64,000 nt of DNA, from the NCBI GenBank assembly GCA_902791695.1, contig CADAWR010000003.1:124001-188000 (forward strand). Reading direction: 5' to 3'. A model generated the notes under the pieces. That model searched no databases. It saw only the letters and a list, made by a program, of their open reading frames with translations, and was not told the DNA's origin. The translations under genes and the position numbers were made by a program. The number at the start of each line of letters is the position of its first letter. The stretch's first letter is position 1. This DNA is from an uncultured Bacteroidota bacterium. Its GTDB lineage: Bacteria; Bacteroidota; Bacteroidia; Bacteroidales; P3. Shown in pieces: positions 12,001 through 17,700 of this stretch.

Positions 12001-14510
12001 TCGACGTCACGGCGCCCCACTGGGTCTCCATGGCCCGCTCGCGCCAGGCTGACGTCACCATCAGCGGCACCACCGTCGTCAAGGGCAATGTCTACGGCGG
12101 CTCCGAGCAGGGCACCGTCATCGGCGACACCCGTGTCACCATCAACGGCGGCACCTTCGGCTACACCGGCGCGCTCGGCACAGGTCTTACCAAGGCCTTC
12201 ACCGGCGACATCTACGCCGCAGGCTACGGCTCCGACAACCCGGCCGACGACAGCTCCGGCGAGTCCAACGACTCCACCTACAACCGCGACAACGTCCTTG
12301 GCCTCTCGTCCACGCCCATCGTCATTGCCGGCCGCACCTACGGCGACGCCCGCGTCGACGTCCTCGGCGGCACCATCCACGGCTCCGTCTACGGCGGCGG
12401 CTCCTTCGCCTCGGTGGGCTACGAGCAGGGCAGCACCAAGGGCAACACCTTCGTCAACATAGGCTTGCCGGGTGCCGACCCGACCGACAAGAGTCAGGCC
12501 ACAGGCTCCGCCACCATCGAGGGCGAAGTCTTCGGCGCCAACAACTTCGAGGGTACCCCCTACGGCAACACCAACGTACATATCTATAAGACCGCGCACA
12601 CCGTGGCCAACGCCTGCCCCGCCAACAGCGACTGGGCCGGCCTCGACGGCGACGACAGCGAGCTCACACGCGACGACGTGCTGGCACTCGACTCCACGGC
12701 CGCCAACTTCGCCCTGCAGGCCGTCTACGGCGGCGGCAACCGCGCAGCCCACAATCCCGCCGACAACACCGACGGCACCACCCTCGTCTACATCCACTAC
12801 TGCGACGAGAACACCGTCAAGAGCATCTACGGCGGCGGTAACGCGGCATCCACCATCAACAACCACATCATCGTCGACGGTGGCCGCATCAAGGAGGTCT
12901 TCGGCGGCGGCAACGGTGCCGGCGTGGGCAACCCCGGCGCCGACGTCTACAACACCGCATGGACACAAATCCACGGCGGTCTCATCAACGACCTCTTCGG
13001 CGGCTCCAACTCCAAGGGTAGGGTGACCACCACCCGCCTCGAAGTCGAGAAGGGCGACTGCGACATGATTGTCGCCAACACCTACAGCGGCGGTAACGAA
13101 GCCGATGGCGGTGGCGGCGTCGTCACCGTGGGCTGCGGCACCAAGATGGGTAACTTCTACGGTGGCTCGCGCAACGCCGACATCACGGGCGACGTCATCC
13201 TCAACATCACCGGCGGCGTCTTCGAGAACGTCTTCGGCGGCTCGCTGGGCACCACGGCACGTCCCGCAAACATCAAGGGCAACGTCACCGTCAACGTCAC
13301 CGGCGGCCACATAAGCAACCTCTACGGCGGCTCGGACATCAACGGCAACATCACGGGCCAGATCACCATCAACGTCGACCTCGACCCCGACTACAACTGC
13401 CCCGACGGCCTGCTGCTCGAGAACGTCTACGGCGGCTCGAACCTGGCCATCTACACGCCTGCCGACCCGACCCTTGCCTCGCCGCTCATCAACATCATGA
13501 ACGACTCCTGCGCCAACCGCAAGACCTTCGGCCTGCAGAACGTCTACGGCGGCAGCGTCGGTAACGGCACCAACCTTGTCGACGGCGTCGCCACCCACGG
13601 CGACACCCTCACGGGCTACATGAAGGCCAACCCCGTGGTCAGCTTCGGCGGCCACGAACGCAAGATAGACCTCGCCACCGGCCCGGTGGCCGACGCCTTC
13701 GTCGTCGCCGATCCCCACCGTCGCAACATCGCTGTCATCGACAGCAACCTCTACGGCGGCGGCAAGGCGGCACCTGTCGAGGGCAACCCCTTCGTGCTGC
13801 TCTACAGCTCGCGCATCACCGCCATCAGCGGTCCTGACACCACCTTCGCCACCAGCAACCACGACACCACCGACGTGCGCGGCTCGGTCTTCGGCGGCGG
13901 CTACGGCCGCACGGCCGTCGTCACCGGCAACACCACCGTGGGCATCTTCGGCGACGCCACGGTTGTCAACGGCTCGGTCTACGGCGCCGGCAACGCGGCC
14001 ATCCTCGAAGGCAGCACCGATGTGCAGGTAGGCTACGAGTTCCACCTCACCTGCGCCCAGCCCTCCATCACCATCGCCGCCGACGGCACCACCGACATCT
14101 ACTGCGCCACCCCGAACTCAGCCATCTACTACACCACCGACGGCAGCACTCCCACCACTTCCAGCACCCGCTACAGCGTTCCCTTCACCACTCCTGCCGG
14201 CGCCACCGTCAAGGCCATAGCCGTCAAGACCGACAACCTCCACACCGCCCCGGGCATCGTCGTCGACGACTCCGGCTATCCCTCGGTAGCCACACTCTCC
14301 ACGACCCTGCCGGGCGCCGTCATCTACTACCTCGTCAGCAACGACGAGAACGCCCAGTTCACCTACACCGACGGCATGCCCACCAACGGCACCCTGTACA
14401 ACCCCTCCAACAAACCTACCCTCGGGCTCGGCGAGTACATCAAAGCCGTGGCCATCAACTCGTTCCACGAACCCTCAGCACCCGCTGTGGCAACAAGACA
14501 GACACCCTGA
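3..14510 (+). CDS. Giant glycine-rich repeat surface protein, 5' end outside window
   Basis: The frame is open from the first bases of the window (Ile-Ala-Gly-Lys-Val precede the GTG at 15), so the true start and any signal peptide lie upstream; more than 4,830 residues are visible. Almost the whole protein is a degenerate repeat with a Val-Tyr/Phe-Gly-Gly-Gly/Ser core, such as NVYGGGSMASVG or VFGGGENGHV, preceded by strand-like stretches such as VTVTGGTIG and recurring about every 30-60 residues, by eye around a hundred times. This pattern suggests an extracellular parallel beta-helix or solenoid. Four ~270-residue superblocks recur (24-790, 1818-2738, 6705-7536, 12783-13572). The last ~155 residues look like two chitobiase C-terminal-type Ig-like domains (YYTTDGSTPTT). 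It ends without a recognisable T9SS sorting domain. The ligand and function are unknown; an adhesin or matrix protein is an inference. Coding certainty is very high, functional certainty low. Confidence 0.9.
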   Translation: MAGKVATVNVFGCDNTIGRVFGGGDAAAVTGTSVDLQGGRFNYVFGGGNGEVTAANVGTSGIDLAIHGGTIGTLVSGSNTQGTISGPINVNVDNVGGCTEEVTDFFGGSNQVDIATDVTTTIECGAGTFTNVYGGSNAANITGNVVLNLKGGTMENVFGGSKGTNSVAANIDGNVTLNLYGGTVDSNVFGGSNINGNITGNITVNVLDHEGTCDLSVHNIYGAGNMTPYTPTNASATSPTINVMHVGQNDTIRGNVYGGGKGATAIVTANPRVNIGYNATTMNALATVEYPDATIDRNSKYVALIKGSVFGGGDAAAVTGSPIVTMDRFNSEASNLYGGSNQADITGNAQVVMNDGRINAGIYGGCNTSGTVTGNATVDILGGTIGTVTEHARIFGGGFGQTTEVDGNVHVTLGNNAGTAEPTLYGDIYGGSALGNVNTNSSNIDANGMNTVETTTIDILSGTIRGNVFGGGLGEKSGVNGGTQDIAAIVRGKIQINIGYESAGDYYGSAVLRNASIYGCNNLNGTPQNDVFIDVYGTHRETSDEVGATDGITYAIASVYGGGNRADYAPTVIYRKDLTTIDAYLATQGTGVVNDSTRRPFVKKPHVFVHGCENTIKTLYGGGNAAAVPGDSVVFDGGRFNEVFGGGNGALIPANVGIGGVFLIGKGGLCGYIYEHCNRRGTVTGNVTFVNGSGVSTDCNEGVLKVFNHFCGGNEVDVLGNFVHEFTCENRLEYTALYGGCRLGTTYGNITLIITGGHFGTIFGGPQGNPDLAANVKKFPASKAEMDADKLLPADERKYTDEMCTWMENHSSLYGTGGNVTIILKGGTVGTVYGGCDINGNVEGRITIIVDSTGDDCPLDINTIYGGGDLAAYTPDTANTSDPNYDPNYAYPLIDLQNGHVNRNVFGGGKGNELSINYGKVTSNPYVHMHPDVANGKSFLVKGDLFGGGELGQVHGNTKVAIEAGTVKGSVYGAGLGNIADEGFGLVTKNTWVDMQGGHVERSIYGGGELASVGTFTATYSAGESPLHIAGEPKTCQTGTGVAKVTVGGNSMVGVLDKALMPPPDPEEDDYGYIFCGSRGDADSIRHTNACLLAVVDSTYLEIGGNALVTSAVYGGCENGQVLRNTYVYITDECQIGVGYHWDGSQHVFDPKYTSSQWSGEDPDDFHEVSHWPYRAPYAIYDAYANTPGYDSHGGSTIASNGHTFYGNVFGGGSGYYAIEPGTGVAPGTWRHSAGRVCGNTHVVIDGGHILNNVYGANEMTDVLGDATVEMSGGTLGVPRTVADILSRPLSGYLFGAGKGDPRILFNKMTKVQNVTVNVTGGRIFGSIFGGGEDGHVMGDVEVNVDLGTGKLGTTGTSYVDGNVFGGGRGFDGLAQTAGNVGGNITVNILSGNLLGSVYGGGRLGSVGTDLLFQNEANYGVMSSDPNRGNITVNITGGTIGNDDPADYNLSHSRGGNVFGGSMGRLTKLDGTLALNDWHKLGSAKSTTVNIDGRTNPVRIKGNVYGGSELGTVTENITVDIQGDVIVGRNAAGSTSHGNVYGGGVGHPELTAAQRAEVGNDATCDSIPTFAGLTGGTIQVNIHSGAINNNVYGGGELASVGTIATVTKHTDPNTSYYLSWPYEYTYSGTTGDARVTVTGGTIGFISGSDTTGGNIYGSARGTVGDRYVTGRLATARVTHVDINLTDPADKIIGDIYGSGENGHVYDSAVVTLRNGLVLGSVYGGGKGTDKYTTQLKNTSTDALYDANVYDIVAGKVFGNTYVNILGGRVEKNVYGGGNLASVGIGNYKDYGEGTNVSSADSLLAENSGHCYVTILGGIVGPDSLVNGTAYNGAYAVTTGNVYGAGKGIVFPAASKEGYDYGRDYLMACVNKTTVIFGDSTQRSSLYTILYPQATGEVFGGGENGRVRFDTYVQTNRGQIGVRPLASGITSDMGHWNNRGNIFGAGRGEDKNTDGTYCQSAGHVGRNTTIDILGARIFRNVQGGGSMAAVGPFKGQTGDSSTCVINVRLPQVGDTLGGPSNTNNAFGGYVSGGSRGIPSPDGTNNSHLATCHNSQINIYQGRLKNTIYGGGENGQMLGNTELNLYGGYIRSAIYAGGKGSWMAPVSEQYIPGNYDDDTLSGYVYGNTLINALGGQLPFLYGGCRRASVGGDATINIGKDDGGTYVGEASFIPGKDKVYGGNQYAGSPRGNIYVNVYKTAHTPANEVSGTDYAINYVYGGSYNSPYLPKDSGHFAQVHVYGCENTIDTVYGGCAAADAGAKPGIGANTRLIIDGGRFNAVFGGGDGTFDRYLGTAVPANIYGAAITEIHGGTIGSLYGGSNYRGAADTVRITVDANGPCGGTVEGDEFFGGSNMADLDNVELSTTLGCGAKFKAAYGGSNQADITGNVALTIEGGEFGEVYGGSKGAIVAPTASAGMKDTVKADIDGNTHLTILGGKIHNAFGGSNINGNITGTITVDIDSTYNTCDYQVVNVYGGSNLTQYTPNATSTPTPLVNILCGTVDSNVFGGGKGTNTDFSAGLVTSNPKVTMSQTAKGNTWVKGDIYGGGEMASVGVFTRHANDSITASVADSGNTWVAITGGTVGPNSVSPTANDIKGHVFGGCLGKAGHVGNPGDPGYVNYANFAYVNTARVDISGTTHVRGSVFGGGENGHVFDSTLVNIEGGTVGNGIYRDEYAWLNPITGNVYGGGRGLDLSTDHTLNITAGWVRGATHVLVSGGHIHHNVYGGGSMASVGPRISTLGYNNTYGLGDHNGRTWVEVTGGLIGICIDSTDRDQNYYGSVYGAGRGRSGVDIDYGNDWTGFTFVHNAKVIINYSNTALPNVSAETAYGTQHIVGNVFGGGFNGHVNNSTSVTITRGRIGSHGAMGYGSLEGNVFGGGCGEEPFKAYLVREGYYITNAQLASGSGHTDIPYSKSDRSAVVTYYSTPRSHNDSLAVADSLSTTAGLVYGDATVLINGATKNDVHVKHNVYGGGSMASVGDFWIYPATVGTGVDETETLGEIYPLTFNNQKDCPTNHSGSNTATGICTVTITGGTFGTNGINNGIIYGGCRGLEGNLMDIVNRMSYFNDAHVTLGTTSTLTDYNNPQILVNGSVFGGGENGHATGSTYVTIHDGKIGNRGSMYDRIKTLDDKNEKGTITADEKREMDSLLVIASNCGNVYGGGCGTDKYHDRDTVVTRVIGGTLTNLKSVVDPIQDSVESVYRYNPYCGVVYGNTNVVIDGGYVEHNVYGGGSMANTGRWVGQVNPMITHTDPSTSFALSWPVEVTVRRGTGSTNVAVSGNARIGYSGSDNGDIYGAARGEAGDRYEIARYANVHNSTVTVDLPMPAGYDYTRTEKQIKNNVIKQYGTLVPLVAGSVYGGSENGQVSQNTSLTLTNGIVGHSLYGGGKGKGTYTSHHLKYKVADGVHDVGDDSTAVIYGLTSGKVFGNTAVTMAGGHVVRNIFGGGNLGSIGKGNYAGGVGDYREAGYGERWPDDNTGMRDSLTTSGNAVVTVTGGYVGTLGSEKDGLPTGNVFGGARGEAAPNDQTNPRYLYTPAYFLGYVNNTSVTIGASTGSNSTPQIYGSVYGGGQDGHVRGHAVVNINDGVIGCQYTPANITLQSTNDKEADMWKLRGNVFGAGSGLGQYTDKNGDLQYNVASGSVIDSTVVFINGGQVARNVYGGGSFATVGPPKVPPITDDPTYAQSHSRVIVSGGTVGYTPTNPADTTTFYGGSVFGAGRGIASDNYKGYCNVPHTYVSIASTVKGNVYGGGEDGHVVGNTNVNIATGATVGFGGTAFLQGSVFGGGQGSGAAIDHDSDPSTANEFRINKTCGRVGGNTSVTMTDGMIHGSIFGGGKLALTGVDADADYSTFVSTVYDSINHGFATVTVTGGTIGTTDPADLLACDWSVGDIMGSGKGDIDNYEDIWAGRVANTAVTVSGSPVIRGSVFGGGEMASIGYWAETDGHPFVAQTGASHVAISGGTIGIDYEYTVDPNSNPGSWTIYDDNKDTLIHTITGNVFGGSQGDIDVTAPHWVSMARSRQADVTISGTTVVKGNVYGGSEQGTVIGDTRVTINGGTFGYTGALGTGLTKAFTGDIYAAGYGSDNPADDSSGESNDSTYNRDNVLGLSSTPIVIAGRTYGDARVDVLGGTIHGSVYGGGSFASVGYEQGSTKGNTFVNIGLPGADPTDKSQATGSATIEGEVFGANNFEGTPYGNTNVHIYKTAHTVANACPANSDWAGLDGDDSELTRDDVLALDSTAANFALQAVYGGGNRAAHNPADNTDGTTLVYIHYCDENTVKSIYGGGNAASTINNHIIVDGGRIKEVFGGGNGAGVGNPGADVYNTAWTQIHGGLINDLFGGSNSKGRVTTTRLEVEKGDCDMIVANTYSGGNEADGGGGVVTVGCGTKMGNFYGGSRNADITGDVILNITGGVFENVFGGSLGTTARPANIKGNVTVNVTGGHISNLYGGSDINGNITGQITINVDLDPDYNCPDGLLLENVYGGSNLAIYTPADPTLASPLINIMNDSCANRKTFGLQNVYGGSVGNGTNLVDGVATHGDTLTGYMKANPVVSFGGHERKIDLATGPVADAFVVADPHRRNIAVIDSNLYGGGKAAPVEGNPFVLLYSSRITAISGPDTTFATSNHDTTDVRGSVFGGGYGRTAVVTGNTTVGIFGDATVVNGSVYGAGNAAILEGSTDVQVGYEFHLTCAQPSITIAADGTTDIYCATPNSAIYYTTDGSTPTTSSTRYSVPFTTPAGATVKAIAVKTDNLHTAPGIVVDDSGYPSVATLSTTLPGAVIYYLVSNDENAQFTYTDGMPTNGTLYNPSNKPTLGLGEYIKAVAINSFHEPSAPAVATRQTP
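24..790 (+). repeat. Superblock copy 1 in giant protein 1
   Basis: First visible copy of a ~255-residue module that begins with a Gly-Cys-Asp-Asn-Thr motif (FGCDNTIGRVFGGG), passes through GGRFNYVFGGGNG, DFFGGSN, IECGAG and NGNITGNITVNV, and ends at a YTP...PTINV segment followed by NVYGGGKG. The same order of landmarks occurs in the three later copies. Confidence 0.8.
1818..2738 (+). repeat. Superblock copy 2 in giant protein 1
   Basis: Starts at HVFVHGCENTIKTLYGGGN, continues with GGRFNEVFGGGNG, a Cys-rich segment, INGNVEGRITIIVD, DDCPLDINTIYGGGD and AAYTPDT, and ends at NRNVFGGGKGN. It is longer than the others because of an inserted charged segment (about 2330-2430). A linker with YGTHRETSDEV and VYGGGNRADYAP precedes it from about 1591; equivalents of that linker also precede copies 3 and 4. 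Confidence 0.8.
4768..5979 (+). repeat. Long internal duplication, copy X, in giant protein 1
   Basis: About 400 residues beginning at NNNVYGGGELASVG and containing HTDPNTSYYLSWPYE, IYGSARGTVGDRY, GSGENGHV, GSVYGGGKGTDKYTTQ, AGKVFGNTYVNILGG, GGGNLASVGIGNYKDYGEG and GGGSMAAVGPF. The same landmarks in the same order recur at 9661-11000, so a long segment rather than a single short repeat was duplicated. Confidence 0.75.
6705..7536 (+). repeat. Superblock copy 3 in giant protein 1
   Basis: Starts at VHVYGCENTIDTVYGGC and shows the landmarks GGRFNAVFGGGDG, EFFGGSNMADL, LGCGAKF, INGNITGTITVDID, NTCDYQVVNVYGGSN, QYTPN and DSNVFGGGKGTNT in the same order as copy 1. The preceding linker (from about 6565) contains VYKTAHTPANEV. 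Confidence 0.85.
9661..11000 (+). repeat. Long internal duplication, copy X', in giant protein 1
   Basis: Matches 4768-5979 landmark for landmark: HTDPSTSFALSWPVE, IYGAARGEAGDRY, GGSENGQV, HSLYGGGKGKGTYTSH, SGKVFGNTAVTMAGG, GGGNLGSIGKGNYAGGVGDY and GGGSFATVGPP. The copies have diverged at many residues, so the duplication is not recent. Confidence 0.75.
12783..13572 (+). repeat. Superblock copy 4 in giant protein 1
   Basis: Starts at LVYIHYCDENTVKSIYGGGN, then GGRIKEVFGGGNG, GDCDMI, VGCGTK, INGNITGQITINVD, YNCPDG, IYTPAD and LQNVYGGSVGNG. Landmark order and spacing match copies 1 and 3. The preceding linker (from about 12574) contains IYKTAHTVANAC and VYGGGNRAAHNP. Confidence 0.85.
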
Positions 14511-14517
14511 TAAACAC

Positions 14518-14625
14518 GGAGCCGCTCCGTACCCGCTCCGTACCCGCTCCGACTGTTCACCGGTTGTTTAACGGTTTTTAGTCGGAGGGGATACGGAGAG
14601 GGGCCGGAGGGGCGACGAAGAGACT
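14518..14625. repeat. Dispersed palindromic repeat, copy A (short form)
   Basis: Begins about eight bases after the stop codon of giant protein 1. The left arm is an 11-base unit (CCGCTCCGTAC) repeated twice plus a partial unit. The core resembles the left half of copies C and D (contains CACCGGTTGTTTAACGG). The right arm GTCGGAGGGGATACGGA pairs with TCCGTACCCGCTCCGAC with two mismatches. Sixty bases from 14520 are identical to copy B at 31214. Compared with copy D it lacks 11 bases (tacggttgttc) lying between GTTC direct repeats. No good T-run follows, so it does not look like a classical terminator. Confidence 0.8.
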
Positions 14626-14643
14626 GCGAAGAAAAAACAAATA

Positions 14644-14673
14644 TTGCTGAATGAAAAAAAATTCGTATATTTG
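14644..14673 (+). promoter_or_regulatory. Promoter for giant protein 2
   Basis: A -33 TTG (14644-14646) and a -7 box TATATTTG (14666-14673) are separated by 19 bases and fit the Bacteroidota consensus TTG/TAnnTTTG. Transcription would start near 14680, giving a leader of roughly 80 bases before the ATG at 14763. Confidence 0.7.
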
Positions 14674-14762
14674 CCTAATGGACCAAGCCATGCAGACCGT
14701 TGCACAACTTTGTGCAACAAAGGTTTGCATGGAGTTGGCCGCATAAATATATTAAAGAGACC

Positions 14763-17700
14763 ATGTTGAAAACTGCAAATAATAAATTAATAACACACGC
14801 ATACGCGCGAGTGTTAGTACTGCTGGCAATCATTTTCTGCGGCGGAGCCACGGGGCTGCGCGCCCAGGGTTACTACACCCTCACCAACGGCCACTACTAC
14901 TGGTTCGACGGACGAGAGAGCGACCCCGACGACACGAAGTACCTGACGGGCTTCGACCAAGCCAACGGCTGGGCCGAAATCAACAGCCGAGGCACCCACG
15001 CCACGGAAAGCACCACGGAGATAGTGGAGCAGGGCACCATGTACCTGGCCCTCGACACCACCACCAATCCGCCGCGCATCCAGAGCCTCAGCACCGCTGG
15101 CGGCTTCGACCCGCTGTGCGTGTGGTTCCGCACGGGCAACACCGGCAACTACTACCAGGAGTGGAACGGCTACCGCTACTACCTCATTGGGTCGTACAGC
15201 GAAGGCCTGAGCCTCTATAAGGTGGCAGTAGGCGCCCCCCTGATGAAACAGACAACATGGTACAACTGGGACCACGGCTGCGGCGTCACCGAGCAGGTGC
15301 AGGTGTCGGGTGGCACCAGGGAGAACTACTTCTGGATAATCTACGACACCCTGGACGACGCCACCGGCGGGCGTGCCGCCGAGGCAAAGTGGCGCATGTC
15401 GCAGGTGAGCAGCTACCAGCGTCCCGAGGAGATGATCTACAGCAACTACCGCGCCGACGGCGCCGGCGGCAACACCTGGGACAACGCCAGCGACGCCGAC
15501 CACGGCATCAGCTACTTCGACAACGTGCGCGTCGGCGGCATGCTGAACTACCCCGCCGGTGTGGCCGCCACCTTCATGGAGGTGAAAAAGACCGACCATG
15601 AACGCGTCATCTCCGGCATCACCACGGGCTATGGCCTGACGTCGCTCGACAAGAGCGCCGCCAGCGTCACCTACGGCAGCAGCCTGACGGCGACAGCCAA
15701 TGTCGTCACCACCAGCGGCAACGTGGTCAACGCCAACGTCACCGATGCCTACATCGAATACAACGAGGAGACCTACCGCCGCGGTATCAACCTGAACAAC
15801 GCCAACCGCACCGACAACACCTTCGGCAGCGCCGGTGTGCCCACCTACAGCAACTGGTACTACTACGGCGGCAGCCAACACACCACAGCGCCGGCCGAGC
15901 ACCCCGAAAGCATGACCGTCGACAGCGTGCGCTTCACCCTCGACAACCGCGCCCAACGCTACCTCACGGTAGGCACCGCCACCGAGGGCAGCATCATTAC
16001 GGGCAGCGGCACCAACACCCACCCCTGGGATGTCACCATCACCTGCTACGACCTGCCCCTTACCCCGACGACGGCCACCATCACCGCCACGGTGTACTAC
16101 AACAACGGCACCACACAGGAACTGACCACCACCATCACCGTGACCCCGGCCGACATTACCGCCGAGGTAGGCTCCACTAAGGCCCCCGTCATCAAGGGCT
16201 ATGTGGTGGGCGGCGGCAAGATGGCCAACGTCACCGGCAACACCAACATCATGGTGCACAACGCCGACTCGATCTACGCCATCTATGGCGGCAACGACAT
16301 CGCCGGCTGGGTGCAGGGCGTGGAAGGCGCCACCATACAGGTGGGCTCGCACTACACCACCGCCGAGCACCCCATACACATCGACTACCTCTACGGCGGC
16401 GGCTGCGGCTACTACCGCTATGGCGGCGCCTATGACGCTGCCACCGGCAGCTGGGCCGACAACGCCACGAAGACCACCAACGTGGGCTACGGCGAGTATG
16501 CCTTCCGCGGCGGCGTCTACGACTGGAACGACCCGACCAAGGAGGTGGTGGCCCCCGGCACCTTCGACTACGACCCCTATACCGGTTCTGGCGATTTCGC
16601 CTTAATGGAGACGGGCGACCGCTTTGTGAACGGCAAACTGGGCGGCACCATACCCTACATCAAGACCTCGCACGTCAACATCGGTGTGCCCGAGGTGACG
16701 GGCCATAGCGACGCCAATGGCCACAACGCCCACGAGCACAACGACAACATATACATCGACTCGCTCTTCGGCGGCGCCGAGAACGCCTTCATAGGCATCA
16801 CGTCGACCAGCGGCGACTACGCGTCGGCCGTGACCCTCGACATCAACGGCGGCACCATCATGGCAGCCTTCGGCGGCAACAACTACGGCGGCGCCATAGC
16901 CCATACGGCCCTGACGCTTGTCAACGTGGGCTGCACCAAGCTGGAATCTGACCGCGCCCAGACGCACAACACCTACTTCAACGGCTACGGCCGCGACTTC
17001 GGCATCCGCCACCTCTTCGGCGGCGGCAACATGGTGAACAGCTCGCACACCCAGGTGACCTTCCGCGGCGGCATGGTGGACACCGCCTTCGTGGGCGGCA
17101 ACAACGCCACGGTGGCCAACCCCACCTGCCTCGTCGACTGCCAGCGCGACGGCCAAGGCTACAATGTCGACGGCAGCACCGGCGGCAACTTCATGAACGG
17201 CCACTTCATCTACACCAACAGCACGATAGACAGCCCCTCGGACACCATGAACAACGGACGCCTGTGGGACGGCTACGACGCCGACAACGGTGTCTTCAAC
17301 ATACACTACCTCTACGGCGGCAACAACCTGGCGCCTATGGAGAACGTGTCGTTCGTACGCCTGCACTCCGGCGGCGTGGGCTCGGTCTACGGCGGCGGCA
17401 GCCAGGGCGACATGACCAACGACAAGACCCTGGCCGAGGCTACAGCCGACCACATGGCCTTCTTCGACATACGCCCGCTGCTCGGCACCATGAGGGACAT
17501 CCTTGCCAGGAGCACCCTCCTCTCGGTACCCAACAAGATCAGCTCGATGATAGCTGCCGACACCAACTCGCAGATTATCGCTGACTACCTCTACGGCGGT
17601 TGCCGCAGGGCCAACGTCAAGAACACCTGCGGTATCTACGTGGCTGGCGGTAACTACGGCGACATCGTGGCCGGCAACGACGTGAGCGGCGACGTAGGCT

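Noticed and set aside
24..13572. Regularly spaced short repeats resembling a CRISPR array
   Set aside because: The repeats are in one open frame, vary in length and sequence, and keep the protein motif; there are no unique spacers of constant size and no cas genes.
14518..14625. Copy A palindrome as a transcription terminator for giant protein 1
   Set aside because: No U-tract follows the stem, and relatives of the same element lie in divergent promoter regions where termination makes no sense.
14700..14762. Upstream TTG start adding 21 residues to giant protein 2
   Set aside because: The extra segment would precede the signal peptide with a charged, aromatic stretch; the ATG at 14763 gives a normal signal peptide.
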